Shown here piece after piece: positions 9,020-17,672 of a stretch of 45,701 nucleotides of DNA; positions within the stretch are counted from its first letter, which is position 1; every line of letters starts with the position of its first letter. The DNA lies in assembly GCA_003353945.1 (NCBI GenBank), contig PIVM01000030.1:1-45701 (forward strand), given 5' to 3'. The notes beneath the pieces are model-generated. The model was given only the letters and a program-made list of their open reading frames with translations, made no database searches and was not told where the DNA came from. Source of the DNA: Gammaproteobacteria bacterium (GTDB lineage Bacteria; Pseudomonadota; Gammaproteobacteria; Pseudomonadales; PIVM01). Position numbers and translations under genes: made by a program.

Positions 9020-11482
9020 TTATCGAGCATCTTTTCTATTAAAATCCCAAAATAACGTCATCAGCGCAGGAGCCAGAATAAGATTCGCAAAAAGTGCAAT
9101 CACTATGGCAAAACTAAGTAGTATGCCAAATTGTTTGTTGACAGACAGCATGCCGGTAACATGAACGACAAAACCTCCAACAAGAACAATGGATGTGAAG
9201 GTAATTGCTCTACCACACAGATCAAGTGTTTTCTTAACTGCTTTACGAACATCATTTGTTTCCTGAGCATACCGTCTAAAATGATGCATAAAATGAATCG
9301 TATCATCTACTGAAATGCCAATGACAATACAACCCAGCAGTGAAGTAAATGAATTGAGTGAAATGCCAGCCCAACCCATTAGTCCAAGGGTCATGAGTAT
9401 CGGTGTAACGTTAGGAGAAAATGCGAGCATTCCCCGCTTGATATCACCCATTAATAAAATCATAAGAATGGCTACGAAACTAAACGCTAAGGCATAGCTG
9501 GTTACTGTGCCTTCCAACATGGCAAAGATGGTGTCACCAAATATTGCTACCAAACCAGTAAAAATAATATCAACATTCCCAAGTTGATATTTATTTAACG
9601 TAAATTCGATTTTCTTCCTTAATTCTCTTAGGTAATTTTTATAGTTTAGGACGTCACTCCACGGGGCAATCAAATTCAATCGAGCAGTGCTGAATCCAGA
9701 GTTTGAAAAGTCTTGGACATCTTCAGATCCGCTATTTTCAAATAGTAATAGTTCTTGTGCAATGGACTCCCTGTCATCAGGGATAACAAAATATGATGGA
9801 TCGTTTTGATTGAGCGATTGATGGGTTTCTTTGACGACACTTAGAATAGAAATAACTTCATTGGCTTGAGTTTCTTTATACCGGTGATTTTTGACGACTT
9901 CTTCAATTTCTTCAATAGCTCCCAACACGTTAGGGTCGTGTAAACTGTTTTCTTTATCGAACACGAGTAAAATCTGTGCATCTATGCTGCCATCCATTTT
10001 TGAATCCTGTTTCGCAAACCCTTGGCGAAGCTCTGATTCTTCTGGGTACCAGCTTACAGGGTCATGGTCGAAACGAACTTTCATCAGCCCGAAAACGGTA
10101 ATAATTGACAGAACACATGTACCCACAACAACAGGCTTAGCATAAGTAACTCCAAAATTTCCGCATGCACGAATCAGCAAGTCAATTTTTGACAGTAAAA
10201 AGCTGGACTTTTTTTGGCTTAGGTGTGCCTTTCGTTTAATGGGAAGAATGGCCAGAAGGCTGGGCATCAGTGCCAAGGTATAAATCAGAGCCATAACGAC
10301 ACCGATGGCACCAAATATTCCTATCGTTTGAGTTGGTACCATGTCTGAAGCAAGGAAAGAGAGTAAGCCCGCAGCAGTAGTGAGTGTCGTCATCAATATT
10401 GCAACTGACGTTTTTTTCATGGCTAATATGATGGCGTCGTGTTTGCTTTCACCGCTATCGTAGTATTTAAAGAAAATACTTAATATGTGTACGGCACCGG
10501 CGATACCGACAGCCAAAATAAAAGTTGGGATAATTTGTGTATTCGCGTTAAAAGCGTACCCTAGAGTAGGCCAGAGAGCCAGTGTCATTATGAGAGCCAG
10601 AAACACGATCATAAGGGGCATCAATACGCCAGACGCTCTTCTGAACAAAATAGAAAGTAAAATGATAATTATTAAAACACCTAGGCCAGTGGTTTTTTTC
10701 GCAGATTCCTCAACATCCATGCTCATTCTATAGTTCATAGTAGGGGCACCAATATTGTAGATTTTGAAATCTTCTGAGTGGTATTGATTTGCAATTTTAA
10801 TGACACTTTTGGCAAAGGCTTTTTCTTCTTCCGGTTGAAGAAAATCTAATTCATCAGCTTGCAAGTTGTCATTAAACGCACCGTCATCAAATCCAGTCAA
10901 AAGATCATCAACATTGCCAGCATCTTCCAAACCAGCTCCCATGCTGGTAAATACATCAGGATCAATAGATACATTTGTCATTGTCCCGTCTTCAGAAACA
11001 AGACCCCCAACATAGTTAGTGTTGCTTAATACCAGTTTTTTGAAAGCTGGAATTTCGGCTTCAGTCTTTGGCCATATCTCATACAAATCATCGATTAATA
11101 AGGTATCTCCTTCGCCTCTGGAATATCGAACATTAACCAAGCTTGTTACTTTTTGTGTATGAACAAGGTTTTCTTCCAGGTGCTCGTGTAATGCTTTTAG
11201 CTTAGCCAGATTCTCAAGAGTGAAAATGCTATCTGAAGTTTCAATCGCCACGATCGTACCTGGAGCATGATTAAATTCTCTACGGAAGTTATCGTAGTTA
11301 ACCATTGCAAGGTCATTTTTGGGTAGAAATGATTCAACGGATACATCAAGCCATCCGTTTCTTATTAATGGCGTTACGGCAAATGTAATAGCGAGTGTTA
11401 TCAATAAAACCCACCAACGATGACTGACTACGATTTCACTCCAGACCTCGAAAAAATCTTCTATCTTTTTTCTTACATTCAT
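9020..11482 (-). CDS. RND/MMPL-family exporter
   Basis: The 820-residue protein has the RND superfamily layout: an N-terminal membrane helix (about 22-40), a large periplasmic loop (about 45-260), a block of five to six helices (about 265-415), a second helix (about 445-465), a second periplasmic loop (about 470-640) and a final block of five to six helices ending near 810. The second block holds GISVDDTIHF, typical of sterol-sensing-domain-like RND proteins, with the paired acidic residues. It resembles the COG1033 exporters that move lipids or hydrophobic compounds without a dedicated TolC partner gene. No membrane-fusion protein gene lies beside it. Near the KstD-like and epoxide-hydrolase-like genes, transport of a hydrophobic compound is plausible but inferred. 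Confidence 0.85.
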   Translation of the reverse strand: MNVRKKIEDFFEVWSEIVVSHRWWVLLITLAITFAVTPLIRNGWLDVSVESFLPKNDLAMVNYDNFRREFNHAPGTIVAIETSDSIFTLENLAKLKALHEHLEENLVHTQKVTSLVNVRYSRGEGDTLLIDDLYEIWPKTEAEIPAFKKLVLSNTNYVGGLVSEDGTMTNVSIDPDVFTSMGAGLEDAGNVDDLLTGFDDGAFNDNLQADELDFLQPEEEKAFAKSVIKIANQYHSEDFKIYNIGAPTMNYRMSMDVEESAKKTTGLGVLIIIILLSILFRRASGVLMPLMIVFLALIMTLALWPTLGYAFNANTQIIPTFILAVGIAGAVHILSIFFKYYDSGESKHDAIILAMKKTSVAILMTTLTTAAGLLSFLASDMVPTQTIGIFGAIGVVMALIYTLALMPSLLAILPIKRKAHLSQKKSSFLLSKIDLLIRACGNFGVTYAKPVVVGTCVLSIITVFGLMKVRFDHDPVSWYPEESELRQGFAKQDSKMDGSIDAQILLVFDKENSLHDPNVLGAIEEIEEVVKNHRYKETQANEVISILSVVKETHQSLNQNDPSYFVIPDDRESIAQELLLFENSGSEDVQDFSNSGFSTARLNLIAPWSDVLNYKNYLRELRKKIEFTLNKYQLGNVDIIFTGLVAIFGDTIFAMLEGTVTSYALAFSFVAILMILLMGDIKRGMLAFSPNVTPILMTLGLMGWAGISLNSFTSLLGCIVIGISVDDTIHFMHHFRRYAQETNDVRKAVKKTLDLCGRAITFTSIVLVGGFVVHVTGMLSVNKQFGILLSFAIVIALFANLILAPALMTLFWDFNRKDAR

Positions 11483-12183
11483 ACTGCTATTTCGTTGTAT
11501 TGATTATTGGTGGATTAATGGAACAGTTCGATGCTAGAGAGAGAGTACCATTATTAATTGAAGGATTCTGTTACACGTGAGCAACGAAGGCCATTACATT
11601 TGTAAACATCCCCTAAAATGGGTGTATCCGCGTTTAGAGTTTTCAGGTATACACTATGCTTATTGTATAGATGTTTTCTAAGTACAAATTAGATTGATAT
11701 CCAAAAAGCATTGATGACGATAATCGTTTAAAACCACCGCCATTGCGCATTGAATGACTGCTTTAGTCTTACATCGAGTGTAATAAAGAACGAACGACAG
11801 CCTTGGGTGATTACCGGGCATTGCTGACCGGGAAGGTCAACTATCAGGCAGCGTCCGTCGAGATGAGTTGACCCACAAGTACAATGATTTTATTTTTCGT
11901 GTCCTGAACACATGAATAAGTAACTATTTAGTGGCTGCACGAAAGGCATAAAAATACCTATAAAAATAACATGTTAGAAGTATTTTGATGCCCTAGGTTT
12001 TAGCTGCTTAATAAAACAAATGTTAAAATATCACTTGTTCATTACCCTCTCATAACCTACTCAACAATCTGCCAACACGCTGCCCGTAGATACACAAATG
12101 GTGTCACCTCCCACCTCCAAATAAACACGGTTCAAGCATTTTTCAGATATATATCACCCAAATGACAAACACATAGCAGATAG
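11483..12183. other. 700-bp gap upstream of the decayed island
   Basis: The first part should hold the promoter of the minus-strand RND gene. The rest has no frame that looks coding and marks the left edge of a region of short gene fragments. Composition is AT-rich and uneven. No boundary repeat was recognised. Confidence 0.45.
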
Positions 12184-12450
12184 CCATGCTGTGCGATCGG
12201 TACCGTTACAGGGGCCGCCAGCGGCGCAGCAGCTGCAAGTGGCGCTAGAATTGGAGCTACTTTAGGACTGATTGCTGGCCCGGCCGGAGCCACCATCGGT
12301 GGCATTACCGGAGCCCTTATTGGAGGTCTTGTGGGTGGCGTCGCGGGCTGTACTGCGGGTGCAGCGCTGGGCGAAGTGGTCGATGAAAACATTCTCGACA
12401 ATTATGAGTGTCTCTCATGCGGCTACAACTTCAGCGTAAACGCTGAGTAG
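12184..12450 (+). pseudogene. glycine-zipper, bacteriocin-like protein lacking a start
   Basis: The frame from 12184 to the TAG at 12448-12450 encodes about 88 residues rich in Gly and Ala with a repeated GxxxG pattern (GATIGGITGALIGGLVGG), followed by a polar tail containing CLSCG. Such glycine-zipper helices occur in two-peptide bacteriocins, in colicin-V-like peptides and in some outer-membrane or phage proteins. An in-frame TAG lies at 12181-12183 and no ATG, GTG or TTG is available before the zipper, so the gene appears 5'-truncated. A missing double-glycine leader would fit a bacteriocin, but this is inference. Confidence 0.45.
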
Positions 12451-12655
12451 TTGGCCTGGCGTATCCTTACTCTGATTTCGACAGACACCTCTGCGCAAAT
12501 TTCTAAACTGCTTTATTTCTACCCCACTCCTACCGGCGCTATAGCAACCGGCAGGTCTCATCTAGTCGCACTCATGAAAAACCACATTATCAAAACATCT
12601 CTGCTGCTATCAAGCAGTGGGGAGGTTTTATGTATTTCAACCCTGGAGAAAATCT

Positions 12656-12754
12656 ATGGCACATCTCATCGAACAAATGGCCTACGTTGGCCGCACGCCC
12701 TGACATGGTCTTGGCAACCCACTGACGGCAAACCAACCCATCGAAGTCTGGGCT
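12656..12754 (+). pseudogene. N-terminal DUF932 phage-type protein fragment
   Basis: From ATG 12656 (CTGGAG upstream) the frame reads MAHLIEQMAYVG, then a TGA at 12701-12703, then HGLGNPLTANQPIEVWA. This is the start of DUF932 proteins, which are common on plasmids and phages and have a Trp where the stop now lies (TPWHGLG). A TGG-to-TGA change is the simplest explanation. After about 12754 similarity ends and transposase sequence begins in another frame. The gene is dead. It points to a former phage or plasmid island. Confidence 0.6.
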
Positions 12755-12770
12755 ATATCCTTTGGCTTAT

Positions 12771-12938
12771 ATGTGGCATACCTACGTGATGCTGACCGAG
12801 ATCGAGCCCTCGTTTCGCAGCATGAAAAGTGAGTTGGGGTTGCAGCCAATTTATCATCACAAAGAAAGCCGGGTCACCGGGCATTTCTTTATCACACTGA
12901 TTGCCTACCACCTGGTCCACACATTAGCAGGCACTTGA
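12771..12938 (+). mobile_element. C-terminal fragment of a DDE transposase (IS1634/IS4-like)
   Basis: The frame contains YVMLTEIEPSFRSMKSEL, then PIYHH and RVTGHFFITLIAYHLVH, ending in TGA at 12936-12938. This is the distal part of IS1634/IS4-type transposases, including the catalytic Glu region and the H-x-F-I helix. About 55 residues remain of a protein that is normally over 400. No terminal inverted repeat was found. It appears fused behind the DUF932 fragment. Confidence 0.6.
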
Positions 12939-12971
12939 AAAGAATAAAATCTTAGAAAGCCTTTCTTTGTT

Positions 12972-12992
12972 GTAGCATGATGTCCGTGCTAC
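12972..12992. promoter_or_regulatory. inverted repeat upstream of higBA, possible HigA operator
   Basis: GTAGCA and TGCTAC are perfect inverted arms separated by 9 bp, ending 3 bp before the higB start. HigA antitoxins repress their own operon by binding palindromes at this position, so it is a likely operator. This assignment is inferred from position and symmetry. Confidence 0.45.
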
Positions 12993-12995
12993 CAT

Positions 12996-13295
12996 GTGAT
13001 AATGAGCGTATCGTTTAAAGATAAAGCCACTGAAGATATCTTTAATGGCGTTGCTTCAAAGCAGGCCAGAAAAACTTGTCCTCAAGCCCTATGGCGAATA
13101 GCAACGAGAAAGCTAGATCAACTAGATTCGGTGGTAGAATTGGTAGAGCTAAGAGTTCCGCCCGGTAACCGGCTTGAAGCATTGTCTGGAAATCGAAGCG
13201 GTGGATATAGTATTCGCATTAATCAACAATATCGCATTTGTTTCAAATGGGGCGAAAATGGCCCTAATGAAGTAGAAGTCACAGATTACCACTAG
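12996..13295 (+). CDS. higB: HigB toxin (RelE/ParE superfamily)
   Basis: The 99-residue product contains FKDKATEDIFNG near the start and RINQQYRICFKW near residue 75, both hallmarks of HigB. The C-terminal DYH is also typical. HigB is a ribosome-dependent mRNA endonuclease. The start could be GTG 12996 or ATG 13002, and the latter gives a length closer to the family's 92-97. The antitoxin gene follows after 10 bp, and toxin-before-antitoxin order is characteristic of hig operons. Both genes look intact, unlike the fragments around them, so the pair may have helped retain this island. Confidence 0.9.
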   Translation: MIMSVSFKDKATEDIFNGVASKQARKTCPQALWRIATRKLDQLDSVVELVELRVPPGNRLEALSGNRSGGYSIRINQQYRICFKWGENGPNEVEVTDYH

Positions 13296-13305
13296 AGGTG
13301 GCATT

Positions 13306-13623
13306 ATGGTTCGCATACCTACTAAGAGAGCACCAACGCACCCAGGTGAAATGCTGCTCGAGGAGTTTTTAACTCCTATGGGAATTACACAGCGTGAACT
13401 TGCCGACGCGATTCATGTTCCTTATCAGCGGGTTAATGAGCTGGTAAATCAGAAGCGTGGAGTTACTCCTAGTACAGCGTTACGACTTGCTCGATTCTTT
13501 AATGTATCTGCTGATTTCTGGCTTAACTTACAAGTTCGCTGGGATTTATATAAAGCCCAGCAGACGGAAAAAGATGAACTCAAGTCAATCCTCGACTTTC
13601 ATCACTACCAGAAAATGGCATAA
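13306..13623 (+). CDS. higA: HigA antitoxin (XRE-type HTH)
   Basis: This 105-residue protein has the HigA opening APTHPGEMLLEEFL (residues 9-22) and an XRE helix-turn-helix (about 28-66, including QRELADAIHVPYQRV), followed by the ADFWLNLQ motif typical of HigA (about 75-82). GAGGTG precedes the ATG by a normal distance. It neutralises HigB and represses the operon. Family length is 95-110, so it is complete. Confidence 0.93.
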   Translation: MVRIPTKRAPTHPGEMLLEEFLTPMGITQRELADAIHVPYQRVNELVNQKRGVTPSTALRLARFFNVSADFWLNLQVRWDLYKAQQTEKDELKSILDFHHYQKMA

Positions 13624-13877
13624 CAATCGGTTTGTGGATAGCAAAGAAAAAAGTACGATTAGGCAAGGTCAGCAACATGACCGCGTTGTAATCGTGAGCC
13701 AACATCAACCGATTGCATGAGGGCCTTCATTTCTTTCTCATTGAGATAATCCATTGTTTTTGAGGTAATTAGCGCCGTAGTAAATTAATTTCACTAAAAC
13801 CGTAGCAAATAGTCGATATAAAACTCATAAGTACTGCACTTGTACAACAATAAGAACAACAAGCAACGGTTTGGCGG

Positions 13878-13988
13878 ATGGAGAATGAGAGGAGGTTCCC
13901 GGCGAGAGTTCGCGTAGGAGTCACCGGCATTGGTTGGTACGAGGATGAGATTGCAGAGTTTATATCAAGCTCTGAAAGCGTAAAATAG
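13878..13988 (+). pseudogene. AlpA-type phage regulator fragment
   Basis: The frame ATVWRMENERRFPARVRVG followed by GWYEDEIAEFI matches the second half of AlpA-family helix-turn-helix regulators, which drive excisionase expression in CP4-57-type islands. In-frame codons continue upstream of ATG 13878 to a TAA at 13851-13853, so the recognition helix is partly present but the first helix is missing. The 36-residue remnant is about half the family length. Confidence 0.5.
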
Positions 13989-14317
13989 ACGAAAAATGAA
14001 TAATTGTGGTTTTAATGTGTATCGGCTCAAGTCTTATCTGACATATTCAATCAAAAGCATTCAATTAAAAGGCGCGATTTGCCCTGACAGTTCACGCAAC
14101 CTGCGTCACCTTATCGAAAAAGAGACCCTGGTTAATATTGATTAGGGTAGCCTGGATCCTCTAAAGCAGACGTTTAATACCCAAATCGTCGGGCGCTCCT
14201 CGAAATTATAGATTATGATGCTGTCTCGTTTTTTGCTGGAATGTATAATTAGACACTAAATCGCTCACTTTTTGGTTTTCATGAAAAACCTGTGTTAAAG
14301 TTCGTTAAAACTGAGAT

Positions 14318-14346
14318 GTATAACGAGACAGCGGGTTTCGTTATAC
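14318..14346. repeat. inverted repeat GTATAACGA / TCGTTATAC
   Basis: Two perfect 9-bp arms are separated by 11 bp. The left arm overlaps the 11-mer at 14322-14332 whose complement occurs 92 bp upstream, so the region can form two alternative stems. It lies about 60 bp upstream of the csp -10 element. Confidence 0.6.
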
Positions 14347-14404
14347 AGCTGTTATGTGTATTTGTCGAAATCTATCGCTTTATATTCGAACCGGTGAATT
14401 CGGA

Positions 14405-14410
14405 TATAAT
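14405..14410 (+). promoter_or_regulatory. -10 element of the first cold-shock gene
   Basis: A perfect TATAAT lies 34 bp before the ATG at 14444. No good -35 hexamer sits 17 bp upstream, so the promoter may depend on an extended or UP-type contact. The untranslated leader would be only about 25 nt, shorter than the long cold-box leader of E. coli cspA. Confidence 0.45.
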
Positions 14411-14443
14411 TTTTGTATTTCACCAACAACATGAGTAAAGAAA

Positions 14444-14650
14444 ATGAGTAAAGGTACAGTTAAATGGTTCAACGCCGATAAAGGCTTTGGTTTTATTACA
14501 CCTGAAGATGGCAGCAAAGATCTTTTTGTTCATCATTCAGAAATTCAAAGTGGAGGCGGTTTTGCAACACTTAATGATGGGCAAGCAGTAGAGTTTGAAG
14601 TTGGCCAAGGTCAAAAAGGACCCTGCGCAAATAAAGTTGTTCCTCTTTAA
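14444..14650 (+). CDS. cold-shock protein (CspA family)
   Basis: The 68-residue product is a full single cold-shock domain with RNP1 (KGFGFI, residues 13-18) and RNP2 (LFVHHSEI, 27-34). It binds single-stranded nucleic acid and melts RNA structure. The start region is unusual: ATGAGTAAAG occurs at 14431 and again, in a different frame, at 14444. The second is the real start by similarity ([10 protein letters not shown]). A hairpin follows and then a second csp gene 260 bp downstream. Confidence 0.95.
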   Translation: MSKGTVKWFNADKGFGFITPEDGSKDLFVHHSEIQSGGGFATLNDGQAVEFEVGQGQKGPCANKVVPL

Positions 14651-14669
14651 GTTGTAACACATAAGGTGA

Positions 14670-14696
14670 TTTTGGGCGCAGCAAGTGCGCCCAAAA
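14670..14696. terminator. hairpin after the first cold-shock gene
   Basis: TTTTGGGCGCA-gcaag-TGCGCCCAAAA is a perfect 11-bp stem with a 5-nt loop, 19 bp after the stop. The A/T flanks make it symmetric, so it could terminate in either direction, although the trailing T-run is absent on the plus strand. Confidence 0.7.
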
Positions 14697-14911
14697 GCAC
14701 TGCGTTATGAGAAAAATCCAAATAAAGATGGACGGCCACCGATTTTCTCTATAGTATGCGCGCCAGCTAGAAAGAAGACTCTAATTTACATCCTACATTT
14801 CGCTGTTTTATTCGTAATACCTCGTCCTGCAGTTTTTAAGTTCCAGCTTACCTTTTTATGCAATTCAAGCCTCTTGAAGGCACTACTATATATAAATTTC
14901 AGGATATTATT

Positions 14912-15121
14912 ATGTCTAATACAACTAAAGGAACCGTTAAGTGGTTCAACGAATCTAAAGGTTTTGGTTTTATCGAGCAACAATCTGGTCCAGATGTATT
15001 TGCTCACTTTAGCGCAATTGTTAGCTCAGGCTTCAAAACACTAACGGAAGGCCAGCAAGTTGAATTCACTGTCACTAATGGTCAAAAAGGACCTCAGGCC
15101 GAGAATATTATTGCCATTTGA
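14912..15121 (+). CDS. second cold-shock protein (CspA family)
   Basis: ATG 14912 is chosen because AGGA lies 8 bp upstream and the product then begins [13 protein letters not shown], as family members do. The upstream in-frame codons back to 14858 look non-coding. The 69-residue protein has KGFGFI (about 17-22) and VFAHFSAI (about 29-36). It differs clearly from the first csp (SGPDVFAHF against SKDLFVHH), so the two are paralogues rather than a recent duplication. A strong terminator follows. Confidence 0.93.
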   Translation: MSNTTKGTVKWFNESKGFGFIEQQSGPDVFAHFSAIVSSGFKTLTEGQQVEFTVTNGQKGPQAENIIAI

Positions 15122-15139
15122 TAAATAATTCATTTCCCT

Positions 15140-15174
15140 AAAAGGGCAAGTCTTTCGAGGCTTGCCCTTTTTTT
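15140..15174 (+). terminator. intrinsic terminator of the second cold-shock gene
   Basis: AAAAGGGCAAG and CTTGCCCTTTT form an 11-bp stem with a 10-nt loop, followed by more T's. This is a textbook rho-independent terminator 18 bp after the stop. Confidence 0.92.
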
Positions 15175-15214
15175 ATTATTCTAACGGCATAAATTTTATA
15201 GCAAAAACTCATAA

Positions 15215-15253
15215 AACATGATAAACGAGACGTGAGTTCTCGTTTATCATGTT
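15215..15253. repeat. perfect 16-bp inverted repeat downstream of the csp pair
   Basis: AACATGATAAACGAGA and its exact complement are separated by a 7-nt loop. It is not followed by a T-run and lies 40 bp beyond a complete terminator, so termination is not its evident role. It shares the core AACGAGA/TCTCGTT with the inverted repeats upstream of the first csp gene, so the csp pair is bracketed by related motifs. Confidence 0.75.
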
Positions 15254-15281
15254 GTTATATTTTCTCGGTATTGAGATTTAA

Positions 15282-15506
15282 GCTGTTAATGAATTTACAG
15301 ATAGAGTTGCGTATGAAGAGGACAAGTCTTTCATACCTGGCTTGCAGGAATGTAAGTTAAGCTCTTATCATCTTCATGAAAAGAAAACAGATAGATTTAA
15401 GGCCAGGGATGTGAGCGATGAAGCACATACAGATGAATATGTGCGCTTAGATATTCCCGAGGTGAAAATTGAAATGGTTCGCATTGTGATATGTAGTGAT
15501 CATTGA
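15282..15506 (+). pseudogene. hypothetical gene fragment without start
   Basis: A frame of 74 codons follows an in-frame TAA (15279-15281) and ends in TGA at 15504-15506. Its composition is coding-like (for example YEEDKSFIPGLQ and DEYVRLDIPEVKIEM), but it has no ATG, GTG or TTG near its beginning. I recognise no family. It is probably the remaining part of a gene cut at its 5' end. Confidence 0.3.
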
Positions 15507-15790
15507 GTTGGGGCTTATGAATTTGATGTAATGGACAACGATAAATTCCATATAATATACTGGACGGCTTCGACGGGCATGGTTCAATCGAGGGTCACAC
15601 TCGCATAACCACCAATCCGATCATATTGTGAGCCCCATGATCCATACGTAACCACCTGCCGTACTTTCTCCTTTGGTATACTGCCAAGCCATTTATACCA
15701 TACGTTTGAGGAGAATACTGCTTTGAATAGCACCGAGATTGCTTCATACCCTGCCAAGCAGATGAGCAACGATGAAAAAAACTTGTCGCC

Positions 15791-16069
15791 TTGCAGGTCA
15801 TCATTAATAAAGCATCCGTTACTGATATAGCTAAGCAACGTGGCGTTAGTCGCAAGTTTATTCACCGTCAAAAAGATAAAGCAACAGCAGCTATCAATCA
15901 AGCACGGCTAGAAACGCGCAAGATTTGGGTGAGCAGCCAGCTCAACGACTATCTGGACTTCCCCCATGCAGGTCAGGCGCTTTGCCATTGGAGTTGTCAA
16001 AAATACAAGCTTGAAGAGCGTCACAGAGACGATGAGAATGCTGGGAATGAATGTACGACTGGTGTTTGA
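15791..16069 (+). mobile_element. transposase debris (HTH part plus ISAs1-like part)
   Basis: The frame begins with a helix-turn-helix segment (VTDIAKQRGVSRKFIHRQK) of the kind seen at the start of some DDE transposases. It then passes into LNDYLDFPHAGQAL, which resembles ISAs1-type transposases (the DYLxFPHxGQ motif). The two parts do not belong to one known protein, so this looks like two relics joined. No terminal repeats were found. Upstream, 15584-15760 on the minus strand, another stretch (VVTYGSWGSQYDRIGGYAS) looks coding but is unidentified. Confidence 0.4.
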
Positions 16070-16282
16070 TTACCTCAAAATGACTAAAAATTCGGCGGGG
16101 CTATAGGTAGAACAAATTTACCGTGATTGGAGAAGGCTTGGAGTATGATTTCCTGATCACAAATGGTACACTTTTCCATAGCTGTAGATGATCAGCGGGC
16201 ACTGTCATTAGCTGTGCAGCCGCGACAATAAAAATTACCAATAATAATCACATATATTTCAAGCGCATAGGAGCTTTCTCCC

Positions 16283-17461
16283 ATGAACAAAATACTAAAC
16301 ATTGCGGCCGCGAGCTGCCTTGTTGCGATCGTCGGCTGCAATATGCCAACGTCTCAATTTCGAGTCACCGTTGGTGAAGGTGGTAGTGTTGTTGGTGGCG
16401 ATGTTAATTGTACTGGCCCGAATATGTGCAACGTAGATTACCCTGCAGCTCCGGAAACCTGGAGCCTGGAGGCACAAGCCGACAGTGAACATACCTTTAG
16501 TCACTGGATTGGTTTCTGTGCATACAACACAGATGCTTTCTGTCAGTTTAATGTGAGTTCTGGCAGTCTATTCCATTCAACCTATGCATTTTTCCTCCCC
16601 ACTTATAGCTCCGTAGCTGGCACCGTTACCCTTGAAAATGGCTCAAACCTTGTTGGCGCTACGCGTAATGCTGTTGAGATTATGGATACTGCTTATGCAA
16701 CGGTTTTTGGCTTAATTGCAAGTCATAAAAACGTCCAAATTCCGGTCGAACCAATTGATGATGGCAGTGGCATGCTTCAAATAGCCACGATCGATATCCT
16801 ATGTGAAAACAATAACGGTGAAGGTGGCACAGACGGTACATTGATCGGCACCCAGTCAGCAGAATCTAATTCTTCCGGTGTAGGTATTCTAATAGATGTT
16901 GAGTACACCAACTGCAAAGCCAATGACCGAACTTATAATGGTACTGCACAACTTTGGATTCTCTTGGATATCTTCGGTCATATTGGCGTGACTGGCATGC
17001 AAGCTGCCGAGGGAATCTTCGACGACGTCAGCGTTACGTTTGACACCCCTTCATCAACACATCTGCTGAATGGCCATATTTTCTCAGGTACTGACAATGG
17101 TCTTCGCGTTGTATCGTCACCTAGTTTCTCAGTAGTTACATTACCTTCAGTTACATCACCTTCTGGCGTGAATACTGTCATCGATAATGTTCGTTCTGAA
17201 TACGTTCTTGAATATAACTGGGGTGATACTTTGGGCCTACAATCACGTACGGGCCTTGCTACCGTTGATGGCACTGAAGTGGGCATAACCTTGGTTCGTG
17301 ACAGCAGTGACCAGCAATCTCTGATATTACACGGTAGCGGTAACACCAGTGTGAAAGGTGAGAGTAAAACTGAAGGTAACATTACATTGAGCATTGATTC
17401 CGGCGGTGATGACACTTATGATGATGTTAGCACAGTGTCTCTGATTTCAATTGCGCCATAA
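16283..17461 (+). CDS. lipoprotein with InlB-type beta repeat
   Basis: AGGAG sits 9 bp before the ATG. The signal peptide ends in lipobox AIVGC with the lipidated Cys at 19. Residues about 26-95 look like the divergent InlB B-repeat (FRVTVGEGGSVVGG ... FSHWIGFC) found in many bacterial surface proteins, with paired cysteines. The remaining 290 residues are beta-rich, Thr/Ser/Gly-rich and unassigned. It is likely anchored in the outer membrane. The gene has its own terminator and stands alone, just right of the decayed island. Confidence 0.75.
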   Translation: MNKILNIAAASCLVAIVGCNMPTSQFRVTVGEGGSVVGGDVNCTGPNMCNVDYPAAPETWSLEAQADSEHTFSHWIGFCAYNTDAFCQFNVSSGSLFHSTYAFFLPTYSSVAGTVTLENGSNLVGATRNAVEIMDTAYATVFGLIASHKNVQIPVEPIDDGSGMLQIATIDILCENNNGEGGTDGTLIGTQSAESNSSGVGILIDVEYTNCKANDRTYNGTAQLWILLDIFGHIGVTGMQAAEGIFDDVSVTFDTPSSTHLLNGHIFSGTDNGLRVVSSPSFSVVTLPSVTSPSGVNTVIDNVRSEYVLEYNWGDTLGLQSRTGLATVDGTEVGITLVRDSSDQQSLILHGSGNTSVKGESKTEGNITLSIDSGGDDTYDDVSTVSLISIAP

Positions 17462-17524
17462 ACAAATGACGATTGCATAACGATCTCTGGAGCTACCCCT
17501 TCACTGGCAGCTCCGTAACAAACT

Positions 17525-17547
17525 AAAAGCGGCTATGCCGCTTTTTT
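17525..17547 (+). terminator. intrinsic terminator of the lipoprotein gene
   Basis: AAAAGCGGC-tat-GCCGCTTTT forms a 9-bp stem with a 3-nt loop and continues into more T's, 63 bp after the stop codon. Confidence 0.92.
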
Positions 17548-17672
17548 ATTAGTCCGCTGTTTACAAAGCCCACAAACAAAATAAACACGCACATTCAGCC
17601 GTATAACAACAAAAACCTGCCTGTGTGATAACGATTTTAATGCCCTCAGAAAATTCATTCTTCCTCGCGGCT

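Larger units (their letters stand above)
13989..14443. other. 455-bp leader region before the first cold-shock gene
   Basis: No coding frame is supported. The region holds the csp promoter (a TATAAT at 14405-14410) and inverted repeats. The 11-mer GCTGTCTCGTT at 14220-14230 is the exact reverse complement of AACGAGACAGC at 14322-14332, and a 9-bp hairpin lies at 14318-14346. Confidence 0.55.

Noticed and set aside
12132-12401. 89-codon open frame on the minus strand, Pro/Ala-rich
   Set aside because: It is the antisense reading of the glycine-zipper frame (Gly codons read as Pro/Ala).
12451-12789. 112-codon open frame on the plus strand
   Set aside because: The recognisable DUF932 and transposase segments lie in other frames of the same DNA.
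14318-14346. possible integron attC site
   Set aside because: The stem has no proper RYYYAAC/GTTRRRY core pair, no second L-box stem with an unpaired base, and no integrase gene is near.
14685-15044. 119-codon open frame on the plus strand
   Set aside because: It overlaps the second cold-shock gene in another frame and has no coding character.
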